Part shown: positions 20,708 through 31,258 of the stretch, in pieces
Layout: every line of letters begins with the position of its first letter
Numbering within the stretch: position 1 is the stretch's first letter
Assembly (NCBI GenBank): GCA_037693485.1
Contig: CM075348.1
Location: 13,002,501 to 13,066,500 of the forward strand
From: Kitagawia praeruptora
Taxonomy: Eukaryota; Streptophyta; Magnoliopsida; Apiales; Apiaceae
Reading direction: 5' to 3'
Length of the DNA stretch: 64,000 bases
Notes under the pieces: model-generated
Databases searched by the model: none
Told to the model about the DNA's origin: nothing
Seen by the model: the letters and a program-made list of their open reading frames with translations, nothing else
Translations under genes and position numbers: made by a program

Positions 20708-23700
20708 ATGGTAGCCTTGGAGCATGGTACCACCGACCTGTACTTTAAGAGATCATTGGCAAAGCATCCCCCGGAGAATATGGCTGATCTCCAACGAAGG
20801 GCTTCTAAATACATCAAGGCCGAGGATAGCACGAAGAAGGAAGTCACGTTAGGCAATGGCCAGGGGAACAATGATACAAAAAAGCGTAAGCAAGGGCAGG
20901 AGTACGATGCTAAGGACAAGTATCCCCGAACTAGCAAAGACTCTGATTCGCCACCAAAAAAGAACTTGGGACCAAGGTTCTCTGACTATGCAAGGTTGAA
21001 TGCCCCTAGAAGTCAAATCTTGTTAGAAATTGAAAAGGATAAAGACTTCCGATGGCCGAAGCCACTCAGGGGAGACCCCGCAAAGAGGAATAAGGATCAG
21101 TACTGTAGGTTCCACCGAGATGTAGGACATGACACGGATGATTGCCGACAGTTGAAGGACGAGATTGAATTCTTGATCCGTAAAGGAAAGCTGAACAATT
21201 TCACAAAGGGTGGAGATCAAGGAACCCAAAGAGGGGATTACAACAGGAGAAACAATGACAGAAGGGATAATGATCGTGACCGTAGCACGCAGCCCCGAGG
21301 GCCGGTTATCAACATGATCTGGGGAGGCCCAACAGCGGCCGGTACAACTCGGAACTCTCGAAAGGCATATGCAAGGGAGGTAATGCACATTGTGGGAGAG
21401 GCCCCGAAGCGTGCTAAAACTGAGATGGTAATTGGGTTCGATGATTCGGACTTGGAAGGGGTGAAGTTCCCCCATGATGACCCGCTGGTCATAACTCCTG
21501 TGATTGGAAATTCAGAAGTAAAACGAGTCTTGATAGACAATGGAGCTTCTGTGGATATTTTGTTTCATGATGCGTTTGTAAAGATGGGATACAACGACTC
21601 TCAATTGACCCCTGCAAACATGCCTATATACGGATTTAATGGAGTAGAGTCCAACGTTGAAGGGACTATTCAGTTGCCCATGACTATTGGGCAGGAGCCT
21701 AAGGAGGCGACTCAGATGCTGAATTTCTTGGTGATTAAAGCAGCTTCAACATACAACGCAATCCTTGGAAGGACCGGATTACATGCGTTTAAGGCTGTGG
21801 CCTCTTCCTATCATATGAAGATTAAGTTTCCAACACGGAATGGTGTCGGAGAACAAAAGGGTGATCAGAAGATGGCAAGAAGTTGCTATGTAGCCGCCTT
21901 GAGGGCCGATGGAGTCGGGGGGCAGGTCCTTCCGATTGAAGACATGGATGTCCGTGATGATGAAGAACATAGAGGGAAGCCAGCAGAGGATTTGATTCCC
22001 ATACCCCTAGAGCCGAATGATCCTGAAAAAGTTACTTATGTTGGAGCATCTCTGAAAGAACCCTTGAAGGGCAAGTTGATAGAATTCTTACAAAAGAATA
22101 GCGACGTGTTCGCTTGGACAGCAGCTGATATGCCAGGGATTGACCCCCAACTCATAACTCATAAGTTGAATGTTGACCCCAAGAGGAAGACAATAAAGCA
22201 GAAGAAGAGAAACTTTGCTCCAGAGAGGCAAGAGGCCATTAAGCAAGAAGTGGATAAGCTCTTGGAAGCTGGTTTCATTGAAGAAATTCAGTTTCCCGAA
22301 TGGTTAGCAAACCCTGTGATGGTCAAGAAAGCGAATGGGAAGTGGAGGATGTGTATAGACTTCACCGACCTGAATGATGCATGTCCAAAAGATTGTTTCC
22401 CCCTTCCAAGGATTGACATGCTGATAGATGCCACAGCTGGACATGAGATGTTAAGCTTCATGGATGGATTCAGCGGCTATAATCAGATTAAGATGCACAA
22501 AGATGACATCCCTAAGGTATCTTTCATAACTGACTTTGGTGTCTTCTGTTATCTTGTTATGGCATTTGGTCTAAAGAATGCAGGAGCTACTTACCAACGC
22601 TTGGTGAATAAGATATTTGCCCATCTGATTGGAAAAACCATGGAGGTGTATGTTGATGACATGTTAGTCAAGAGCCTACTCAAGGCTGATCATATTAAGC
22701 ACCTCGAAGAGGCATTTGAAGTGCTGAGGCACCATAAGATGATGTTGAATCCCGCTAAGTGTGCCTTTGGCGTTGGATCTGGAAAGTTTTTGGGACTGAT
22801 GGTTTCAAAGAGAGGCATTGAGGCCAATCCTGACAAGATCAAGGCGATTTTAGACATGGAACGACCACGTTCGATAAGAGATGTGCAGAAGTTGACAGGC
22901 CGAGTAGCGGCCTTAGGGAGGTTCATCTCTAAATCTGGTGATAAGTGTTTACCTTTCTTTCAAACATTAAAGAAGGTAAAGAATTTTGAATGGACACCTG
23001 AAAGCCAAGAGGCCTTTGAGCAATTGAAGAAGTACATGGCTGAAGCCCCGCTGTTGGCCAAGCCTAGCATCGGAGAGACTCTTTATCTATACCTGGCGGT
23101 ATCTGAGCAAGCATTGAGTGCCGTCCTCATAAGGGAAGAGAACAAGGTTCAGAAACCTATATACTATGTGAGTAAGGTGTTGCATGGAGCTGAGTTAAAC
23201 TATTCCACCATTGAGAAGTTTGCTTTAGCCTTGGTAACGGCTTCAAGGAAACTACGACCTTATTTTCAGTCACACAAGATTGAAGTCCTGACGGACCAGC
23301 AGTTGAGAAGTATCTTGCACAGCCCTAAGGTCAGTGGAAGGTTAATTAAGTGGGCAATCGAACTCGGAGAATTTGACATTGCATATAAGCCTCGGACAGC
23401 CATCAAAGCTCAGGCATTAGCTGACTTCTTGGTTGAATGTACCATTGGCAATCAAGAAGTCGGGGGGCAGGAGATAGTAACCACCCCTGGAGATGAGAGT
23501 AAAGATGAAGTACTTGATCAGAAGGAGTATTGGGTGCTCTATTTTGATGGAGCATCAAAAACAAAATCTAGTGGTGCAGGTTTGGTTTTGCAAAGCCCCG
23601 ATGGATTCACGGTTGAATACGCTTTGAAGTTGGACTTTCCTACAACCAACAATGAAGCTGAATATGAAGCATTAATAGCTGGATTGGGATTGGCCAGAGT

Positions 23701-25237
23701 CATGAGGGTCAAGAACCTCAAGGTGTGTGGAGATTCAAGACTGGTAGTCTCGCAAGTGAATGGTGAGTTTGAGGCCAAGGATGAAACTATGGCAAAATAC
23801 CTCAGAGTCGTGAGAGCTGTTATGACTCAGTTTGAGGAGTGCTACCTGGAGCACATTCCTAGGGAAGAGAACGTTAAGGCCGATGCCCTCTCTAAGTTCG
23901 CTTCTTCTGAAATAGAGAATTATGCAGGTAGTGTTTACTTCCAGGTCTTGAAGGCCCCGACCATCAATTCTAAGTTGGTAGCACCTATCGATGTTGGAGG
24001 CTGTTGGATAGATCCTATTAAAGCTCACCTAGAAACCGGATGGCTCCCTAATGATGCCTTGGAGGCACGAAAATTGTCAGTGAGAGCATTGAGATATGCC
24101 TTGATTGAAGGCATCTTATACAAGAGATCGTTTGTCATCCCGTATTTGAAGTGCCTAAGGCCCCAGGAGGCAAGAGAAGCATTGGAAGAAGTTCATGAAG
24201 GGATCTGTGGGCAGCACTTGGGGGGCAGAGCCTTAGCTCACAAGATTACCCGCCTGGGATTCTATTGGCCGGAGATGTTAGCAGATGCCCAGGATTATGT
24301 CAAGAAGTGTGATAGATGTCAGAAACATGCCCCTGTTGTAAGGCAGCCGCCTGAAAGGTTAACTTCAATCAGCTCTCCCATTCCGTTTGCTATGTGGGGA
24401 ATGGACATTCTTGGTCCTTTCCCCATGGCTTCAGCACAAAGGAAGTTTCTGATTGTCGCCATTGATTACTTCACTAAGTGGATTGAGGCTAAGCCTTTAG
24501 CCAAGATAACCACCAAGCAAGTCTCCCATTTCTTTTGGGAGAACATAATCTGCAGGTATGGAATTCCCCGAATCCTTGTGACAGATAATGGGACACAATT
24601 CAACAATGAAGAGTTCAGAAAGTACTGTGAGGAAAACGCTATCGAGCTTCGTTTTACTTCGGTAGCTCACCCGCAAGCTAATGGACAGGCTGAGGTAGCC
24701 AATCGGATTATTCTTGATGGACTTAAGAAGAGGGTTGAACGATCGAGAAATACTTGGGTGGATGAACTACTGCCTATACTTTGGGCATATCGTACTACTT
24801 GCAAAGTAACAACTGGGGAAACCCCTTTCCTACTGGCTTATGGAGCCGAGGCAGTCGTTCCACTAGAAGTCATGCATGCATCACCTAGAATTGAAGCATT
24901 CGAGCCAGTGACTAATGAAGAAGGCATGAGGCTCGCCTTAGATTTGATTGATGAAGTCAGGGATGAGGCAAATGCCAGAAATGCGGAACATCAAAAGAAA
25001 GCATCTTTCTACTACAACCACAGGGTTAAGGAGAGGTTCTTTCAACAAGGTGACTTGGTTCTTAGGAAGATCGAGGCTTCTGGAGTTGGTCAGAAAGGAA
25101 AGTTAGCCCCAAACTGGGAAGGGCCGTATCGAGTCAAGAAGACACTAGGACGAGGATCTTACAAACTGGAAACCTTGGACGGGGTTGAGGTGCCCCGGAC
25201 TTGGCATGCATTGAACCTCAAGGTTTACTATGTTTAA
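20708..25237 (+). CDS. Tat Gag C-terminus and Pol polyprotein, 1509 aa
   Basis: The open frame really begins upstream, near 20630, where it rejoins gag; the first Met is not a true start. In order: the end of capsid; a zinc-knuckle-like YCRFHRDVGHDTDDC (about 132-146); protease with IDNGAS (about 276); reverse transcriptase (about 515-690) with YVDDM at 648; gypsy RNase H (about 765-905) with QKPIYYVSKVL; a second RNase H (about 940-1066) starting WVLYFDGASKTKSSGAGL with FPTTNNEAEYEAL; an integrase with the HHCC zinc finger (KKCDRCQKH near 1205) and the DDE core (GMDILGPF, VTDNGTQF with Asp near 1293, then NGQAEV); and a C-terminal domain with GPYRVKKTLGRGSYKLE. Length and order are normal for Tat elements and no internal stop exists. 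The product would copy and integrate the element. Confidence 0.95.
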   Translation: MVALEHGTTDLYFKRSLAKHPPENMADLQRRASKYIKAEDSTKKEVTLGNGQGNNDTKKRKQGQEYDAKDKYPRTSKDSDSPPKKNLGPRFSDYARLNAPRSQILLEIEKDKDFRWPKPLRGDPAKRNKDQYCRFHRDVGHDTDDCRQLKDEIEFLIRKGKLNNFTKGGDQGTQRGDYNRRNNDRRDNDRDRSTQPRGPVINMIWGGPTAAGTTRNSRKAYAREVMHIVGEAPKRAKTEMVIGFDDSDLEGVKFPHDDPLVITPVIGNSEVKRVLIDNGASVDILFHDAFVKMGYNDSQLTPANMPIYGFNGVESNVEGTIQLPMTIGQEPKEATQMLNFLVIKAASTYNAILGRTGLHAFKAVASSYHMKIKFPTRNGVGEQKGDQKMARSCYVAALRADGVGGQVLPIEDMDVRDDEEHRGKPAEDLIPIPLEPNDPEKVTYVGASLKEPLKGKLIEFLQKNSDVFAWTAADMPGIDPQLITHKLNVDPKRKTIKQKKRNFAPERQEAIKQEVDKLLEAGFIEEIQFPEWLANPVMVKKANGKWRMCIDFTDLNDACPKDCFPLPRIDMLIDATAGHEMLSFMDGFSGYNQIKMHKDDIPKVSFITDFGVFCYLVMAFGLKNAGATYQRLVNKIFAHLIGKTMEVYVDDMLVKSLLKADHIKHLEEAFEVLRHHKMMLNPAKCAFGVGSGKFLGLMVSKRGIEANPDKIKAILDMERPRSIRDVQKLTGRVAALGRFISKSGDKCLPFFQTLKKVKNFEWTPESQEAFEQLKKYMAEAPLLAKPSIGETLYLYLAVSEQALSAVLIREENKVQKPIYYVSKVLHGAELNYSTIEKFALALVTASRKLRPYFQSHKIEVLTDQQLRSILHSPKVSGRLIKWAIELGEFDIAYKPRTAIKAQALADFLVECTIGNQEVGGQEIVTTPGDESKDEVLDQKEYWVLYFDGASKTKSSGAGLVLQSPDGFTVEYALKLDFPTTNNEAEYEALIAGLGLARVMRVKNLKVCGDSRLVVSQVNGEFEAKDETMAKYLRVVRAVMTQFEECYLEHIPREENVKADALSKFASSEIENYAGSVYFQVLKAPTINSKLVAPIDVGGCWIDPIKAHLETGWLPNDALEARKLSVRALRYALIEGILYKRSFVIPYLKCLRPQEAREALEEVHEGICGQHLGGRALAHKITRLGFYWPEMLADAQDYVKKCDRCQKHAPVVRQPPERLTSISSPIPFAMWGMDILGPFPMASAQRKFLIVAIDYFTKWIEAKPLAKITTKQVSHFFWENIICRYGIPRILVTDNGTQFNNEEFRKYCEENAIELRFTSVAHPQANGQAEVANRIILDGLKKRVERSRNTWVDELLPILWAYRTTCKVTTGETPFLLAYGAEAVVPLEVMHASPRIEAFEPVTNEEGMRLALDLIDEVRDEANARNAEHQKKASFYYNHRVKERFFQQGDLVLRKIEASGVGQKGKLAPNWEGPYRVKKTLGRGSYKLETLDGVEVPRTWHALNLKVYYV

Positions 25238-25617
25238 GCTCTCCTGAAAAGGACCTAGCTTTTTGCCTATGTAATAGAAGTAGAAATAAGGTTGATGAAA
25301 CCATTCCAAGTTTTTTAAAAAAAAACTTGAGATATTGGAAGTAGAGTATCTATGTAAGGGCTGTCCCCGTTTCTTCATATTAATGTGACTATCCTACATT
25401 TTCATATGAACCCTACTCATTGATATTTATGCACAAAATGCTAGACTACACATGCGAGTATAAATAAGTTGAGAAGCATTAAGGACAATGGATTATGAAT
25501 TTAAAAGTTATGCCCGAAGGCAGAATACATAACCAACTAGTTCAAAATAAGTTAACGAAAATACAAAGTCATGCCCGAAGGCAGAGTGCATAAATAGAAA
25601 GATAAAGATGTCAGCTA

Positions 25618-27398
25618 CTAAGCATCTCCAGTATGCTCATCCTCTCCGGCTGCACCAGGGTGAGCAAAGGAATCTGGCTCTAGGATCCTCTCATCATCCT
25701 CTGGGTCCTCCTCCCGTGTGTCCTGCACTGCCAAGGCCATAGGAGCATGAGGGCTAGGGAAGTCTGAAACACTAAGGGTGCCAGGAAATCTCCTAGTAAC
25801 CTCAGCAAGAGCTTCATCCCATCCCTGAGTAAACTGATAAGGGAATAGAGAGTCGTCATGCTTCTCCATGAAGCCCATATACTCCTGGGAGGCAAGGTAT
25901 TCGTCAATCAGGTCGTCCTTGTCCTTCCTGAGAGAGACATTTTCAGCCTGAGACTCTAAAAGCTCTTTCTCCCTCCTCGCTAAAGTGGCCTTGACAGAGC
26001 CCAGTTCATCCTGGGAGTCATCAAACTTGGCCTTGTAAGTCTCGTAGTTGGAACGCCAAGTCTTAGCTTGGAATACGACTCCCTGGAAGTTGGCATTAGC
26101 CTGCAAAAGACAAAGTTAAAACCACGGTTCAGGTGACAAAACAAGTACATAAAAGAGTGGATAGAAAGGAGCTTACAGCTGCGAAGGCCTGAGCTCCAGC
26201 ACTCTCAGCTCCTTCAAGAGTGGAGCCAGATACATAGTCCTTGAAGTCACCAGGGGTGATGGAGTGATAGGACCAATCCATAGCATGCTTGCAGTCTCGA
26301 ACAATGGAGTCTTTCTTCCTAATACCCCAGTTGGGGCGCCAAGCACTCTTGGAGGAGCCATCTACCTCTTCAACATCAGCCACATGGGGCCTCAAGTAGG
26401 CATCCGAGGCTGTTGGGGCTCGAGGATCTTTCCCTGAACGAGCCCTTTTCAGCCTAGCAGTGTCCCCATCTTCTGGCTCATTGGTCTTGTTGATAAAAGC
26501 TGCAGCTGCAATTACAAAACAAAAAAAAAATAATGGGTATGAGATAATCATATTCAAATAAAGGAATGCAAAAAGAAAGGAAATTACCCTTATTGCCCAC
26601 TCGGGAAAGTCCCAAAGTCTTAAGTTGGAACTCATTCAGGAGATCCCAAGCCATAGTAGAATAATTATCCTTGATGAGCTCCTGGTAGGCAAGGGTCTCT
26701 TCCTCATTCAGCTCAATGTCATTGGCACTTCCATCTACTACCTTACCAAAGGTACTACGAAAAACATTGCCCCAATCTCCACCATCCCATATCAAGTACA
26801 TAAACTCCTTCTTCCACTTTGGGTTGGAGTCAGGAATAGATTGGGGATGAAAGATTGGAGGAGTAGAAGAACGGTGACTAATGTAAACCCAACCCGGGGT
26901 AGATTCAGCAGAATTTTTAAATTGAAATATTTTTCTAAAAAGAGCTATAGAAAGAGGGAATTTGTTTTTAAGGCAAAGGACCAGAAAACAGTTGATCACC
27001 CTCCAAGAATTGGGAGGAAGCTGACAAGGGTTAACTCCTACATCTGCTAAAAGCCTAGGGATAAACTCATGAAAAGGGAATCGAACCCCTGCAACAATGG
27101 CACCCCTATAAATACAAAGTGCATTGGGGCGCCAATGGAAAGATCGATCCCCAGGTTCAGCTGGGATAAGCCTATAGGGATATTCTATTTTATACATCCT
27201 ATTATAGTCAGTGATTTTTTCTATGTCATGGAAAATGTTGCTATGATTATAGGAATCAAGGTGTGACAGGGATGGAAAATCTTCTTTACGATTTAAAATC
27301 ATATCCTGTAAACTCATGGAGGAAGAACGAATGGTGATACCTCTTTTTGAGGCCACTTGCAGTTTCTGGAAACGTTGAGAAGCACGATCTTCAGCCAT
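25618..27398 (-). CDS. Antisense three-exon gene inside the Tat element (Transposase_28-like), about 540 aa
   Basis: On the strand opposite to gag-pol, three exons join in frame: 27398-26588, 26505-26177 and 26100-25618. The introns are short with canonical ends (GTAATT...TTGCAG and GTAAGC...TTGCAG). The exon phases match exactly: 811 bases end in phase 1, the next 329 bases return to phase 0, and the last 483 end in a stop. Exon 1 opens MAEDRASQRFQKLQVASK and contains GVRFPFHEFIPRLLADVGVN with QLPPNSWRVINCF, a pattern of the Pfam family 'putative gypsy type transposon' (Transposase_28). Exon 3 has a heptad-rich coiled coil (LGSVKATLARREKELLESQA) and an acidic tail. Antisense extra ORFs are known in Tat-lineage elements; their function is not established. 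A homologous but decayed gene lies in the other Tat element (41431-43460). Exon joins are my inference. Confidence 0.8.
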
Positions 27399-27820
27399 TT
27401 CTTCAAATCTTCAAAGAAAAATTATGATGATCAACGAAAATCTGCAAGAAACGAAGAAGTTTTTAGAACAATCTTCAAATCTTCAAAGGAATTGAAGGGA
27501 AAACCCAGAAAAAAGGCAATCTTCAAGCTAAAAAACTAGAAATTCTGGAAAAATACCTTGAGTGTCCTTCAAATCTTCAACAGCAACTGGAAAGTTTATG
27601 GAAAAATTCCAGAAATCCTTGAGCAATCTTCAAACCTTCAAAGATTTTAAGAGAAATCACCAGAAAACTTGAAGGATGCCTTCGAATCCTCAAAGAACGA
27701 GGATCAAACTCAGATTCTTCAAAGGAAATTTCTTAAAGAGCTTTGAGACTCTAGAGAGAACTTTTAGAAGAGAAAATTTTTAGAAACTTTTGTGATGAAA
27801 TGGAAATGAAAGCCTTGGCC

Positions 27821-27828
27821 TTTATATA
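27821..27828 (-). promoter_or_regulatory. TATA box of the antisense gene
   Basis: On the minus strand CCTATATAAAGGCC lies about 425 bases upstream of the antisense ATG at 27398. The region between (27399-27790) would be a 5' leader rich in repeats of CTTCAAATCTTCAAAG on the plus strand. It gives the antisense gene its own likely promoter, independent of the LTRs. Confidence 0.55.
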
Positions 27829-27839
27829 GGCAGAAATAG

Positions 27840-28920
27840 GGCATTTCAACCGGTTAGGGAGAATGTCAACCGGCTATAGCCTATTGGAAACTATTGTGGG
27901 CTATCAACACAAATTGGGCTCTAAAAAGCCCAAACAACACCAGGCCTGTTAAGGCCCAAGTCAAAGTCGATTAGGGCTTCAATAAGAAGGGCCCAAACAT
28001 GTGATTAGGGCCCACGAGGAGAAGCCCCAAATTCTGATGAGTCTAAAACCCAATAGTGCCAAGGATATGATTCTTGGACTCAGTCTTAGCTAAGATGGAA
28101 GGCCTATAAAAGCCCAAGCTAAACCTAAGGCCCAAAAGGTTTTGAAGGCCCACTGTTACAGTCCAAAAAAAAAAAAAAAAAAAAAAAAAAAGAGAGGGTG
28201 GTAGGAGGTCGACAGCCACGACCTCGTTTTGCAATTCAAATTCGAGCTCGTTTACACGACCAGAAAATCAACTAAAACGCATCAATTTGAGGTCGTGGAG
28301 ACATGGTTTGAGGTCGAATTTAAACTACAATGAGGTTGGTAGATCCTGGTCGTAATTATGCTAGAAAGTAGGAAAAATCTGTGCGACCTGGATTCAATTT
28401 GAGGTCGTTTCCCCCTTGATTTGAGGTCGCCAGCTTGAGGTCGAAAATGAATTGAAAAATTTGTAAATCAGCCACGACCTGGCCCCCATTTGAGCTTGAA
28501 ACTGAGCTCGAAAATACCTTAATTTCTCTTCGAAATTTTCAGGTCGAAAATGACTTGAAATGTAAGGAAGATGGCTGCGACCTGGAGGCTATTTGAGTTC
28601 ATTTTTGAGCTCGAAATTAAACTGATTGAGCTCGACAGGACCAGGTCGAAAAAGACTTAAGAAATAGGGAAAAAGGGGACGATCTGGGAGAGTTTTGAGC
28701 TCGAAAATTGAGCTCGAAATTGAGCTCAAATTTAGCTTAAAAAATGAGAAAAATTTGAGAAATAAAGCAATAAAAACCCCGAATTCCGATTGCGATCCAT
28801 ATAATTTTTGGAAAATTTGGTAGATTTTCTAAGTGATACGGATCGAGAATACCCTGATTTTTCCAAAATTTCCAGGTCAAAAATGACTTAGGAAACATGA
28901 AAAACAATTTTATGCACGAA
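27840..28920. repeat. Diffuse repeat region of the Tat 3' part (GAGGTCG/GAGCTCG)
   Basis: No gene. A poly(A) run is at 28167-28190. From about 28205 to 28880, motifs such as TTTGAGGTCG, GAGCTCGAAA and GGTCGAAAATGACTTGAAA recur many times at irregular spacing, as in a decayed tandem array. Confidence 0.55.
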
Positions 28921-28930
28921 GCACAATATA

Positions 28931-29150
28931 ATATTAGTGCTGTTTTAGCACCGTTTAGTGCCGATTAGCACCGTTTAGTGCCGATTAGCACCGTTTAGTG
29001 CCGGTGTAGCATCGTATAGCGCCGATTAGTGTCGTTAGTGCCGTTTTTATGCCATTCGACATTGTTTAACACTATTTAAACATTGTTTAAGGCTGATTAG
29101 CGCTGTCTAGTGCCATTTAACACCGTTTAGTGTCGTTCAACATCGTCGTA
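28931..29150 (+). repeat. Tandem repeat, about 20-bp unit, in the Tat 3' untranslated region
   Basis: The unit AGCACCGTTTAGTGCCGATT is repeated almost perfectly three times at 28968-29030, with diverged copies on both sides to about 29150. Tandem repeats between pol and the 3' LTR are a known feature of Tat/Ogre elements. Confidence 0.85.
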
Positions 29151-29283
29151 AATGCGTCGGTCGCTCCACGCTTTACATTAAGATGATATTGTTGAAAATA
29201 CTCACGTAAGAGCAATAAAACCCTGACCCAAGTCTCGCATAAGGCCGTTATAACTTCAAGGAAAACCTGATCAGTTTCCCTAG

Positions 29284-29297
29284 AAGTTGGGGGCAAA
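29284..29297 (+). other. Polypurine tract of the Tat element
   Basis: AAGTTGGGGGCAAA directly before the 3' LTR. Confidence 0.85.
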
Positions 29298-29815
29298 TGA
29301 TATGGGCTAAAAGTAAGCCCTAAAGACACATTTAATGTTGTATTAATTAGACCTAGAATGGTCCAAACGTAGGGCCCACCAGGTGGGCCCAAACCCTAAT
29401 TATAATATTAATTTCGTAATTAATATTAGGAATAATAATCAGCTCAGCAATAAGAGTCAAATAAGGATATTACTCCTACATGACTTAGCCTCCAAGATAC
29501 ATATTTTAACATGAAAACTGATTCCTACAAGGAAGGAGTCTAGAACCTTCCTTGAGGCGGTGGCTTGCCCACCAAGTCTCCTATTCCTACCATAATTCTT
29601 AGGCTTCTCAGCCTATATAAAGGGTCAGATCCCTCAACCTAGAACTACGTTTTATTGGCTTGATTCTCTAATTACAGAGATACGTAGGCATTCTGTGAGG
29701 ACCGTTTAAATCTCGAACGCAGAAGCAGCCATTAAAGCACGAAGCTCACGAACCCTAGCATTAAACACATAAACCCTAGCCGCAATAATTTAAACCTAGT
29801 TTTTATTCCACAACA
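29298..29815 (+). repeat. 3' LTR of the Tat element (518 bp)
   Basis: Two differences from the 5' LTR by eye (ACATGGAAAC/ACATGAAAAC and TTAAGTCTC/TTAAATCTC). Followed by the GGGCC duplication. Confidence 0.95.
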
Positions 29816-29820
29816 GGGCC

Positions 29821-31258
29821 GATTATTAATAACGATTATTGTAACCTATCGTATCGTTCATTCTAATTTGATTTTATGTATAAGAAAACAACTTCAATAA
29901 TGGTCATCGTACAAACAATTTGTCATAAAAAAATTGGTACAATCCTACATGATATGTGAACTTGTCAGAAGAGTCTACCAAAAAATCTGAATGCATGAAA
30001 CACATTAATGAAAACAATGCAGGATGAACTACAAGTGTACAACTTGAGAATTGAAAAAGAACCAAATAGCCGATCAGATGTAAACATTGGAGAAGGCTCC
30101 ACACACATGCAAATACATTGATTCGGGACGTAAGGTCACTCTCCGTGTTCTTGCCTCTACGACAGGACAAACTGACCCATCTCTAGACTAGCGAGCAGCC
30201 TAGCTCTTCAATTTCTATTTTATTTCTATATAATATAATTATTTTTTGTATCAAAATCAGTGGGCGAAACAACTCTTATTACAAATCTGCAAACTGTGTT
30301 CACGATTCCTTTTTTCATTGTTTTGGTGTGTTTCAACTTTCAAGGCTTTGTTTGTCCCATGGACTAGGTCGTCTTATATTTTTTAACATTTTACATAAAT
30401 TTAATATTAAAACAAGGGTTTAATAGTGTGAAACTTTTTATGATGTTTTTCTTTCTTCCGCAAAATGATGTTCGTTTGTTTTTGTTTAACAACCTTTCTT
30501 GGCTTAATACATTGTCTAATCTCTCTTAATGATGATAAAGGAACATATATAATACACACCTGCAGCAAATTTTTTAGAAAGCATTATTGATTGTTAAGTT
30601 ATCGATTCTCTTAAAATCTTAAAGCATTCGGAATTGGATTTACTAGGATAATGTATTTATCTTAACATTCTCTTAGTTAAGGACCATTATTTGAGTTGAA
30701 TTTATGAGAATCATGTATTTATCTTAACATTTTCTTAATTAAGATCCATTATTTGAATCAAATAGTGCATCACTAGGTTGTTTGTGTTTTTTTATACTAA
30801 TAATCGGTTCCATTTGATTTTTAATATTAACTAGGAATCTTATCATTTTTTGAGGCATCCATATCCAAAACTCTAATCATGTTATAAGTTAACTATTCTC
30901 CTTATCTCTTATCTTAAGGTATTAGGAGTTGAGTTTATCAAGATCATATATTTATTTTAATTTTAACATTGATGTATTTGTATTATGATTTAATAATTTG
31001 TGTGCAGTATTTAGCAAAAAAAATAAAATTGTGCGTACAGTAGATTCCTCTTGCGAGATGGGCTCATTTCAAGGTGATGGTAAAAACTATGTGATTTAAA
31101 AAAAAAAAAGTTAACGGAATTACTAATTTCAAAAATCACGATCAACAACATCGACACGATATGCATTTTCAGATTTTCTTTCCGCTAGATTCCTATGCAT
31201 TTGTTATAGATGATCACCGATCCACACTTTAGAATCTGTATCATCCTATTATCCTATA
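29821..31258. other. Intergenic DNA with short direct duplications
   Basis: No gene recognised. About 60 bases (TTTATCTTAACATTCTCTTA, then AGTTAAGGACCATTATTTGA) at 30655 recur at 30717, with a weaker third copy near 30930. Confidence 0.5.

Larger units (their letters stand above)
18970..29815 (+). mobile_element. Ty3/gypsy Tat-lineage retrotransposon, near-intact, 10.8 kb
   Basis: 518-bp LTRs (18970-19487 and 29298-29815) differ at two positions by eye, and the duplication GGGCC is exact (18965-18969 and 29816-29820). The order is LTR, primer site, gag, protease, reverse transcriptase, RNase H, second RNase H, integrase, an antisense gene, tandem repeats, polypurine tract, LTR. The second (archaeal-type) RNase H marks the Tat/Retand/Ogre lineage. 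The only break seen in the sense frame is one missing base in gag, so this copy is young and possibly recently active. Confidence 0.95.
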
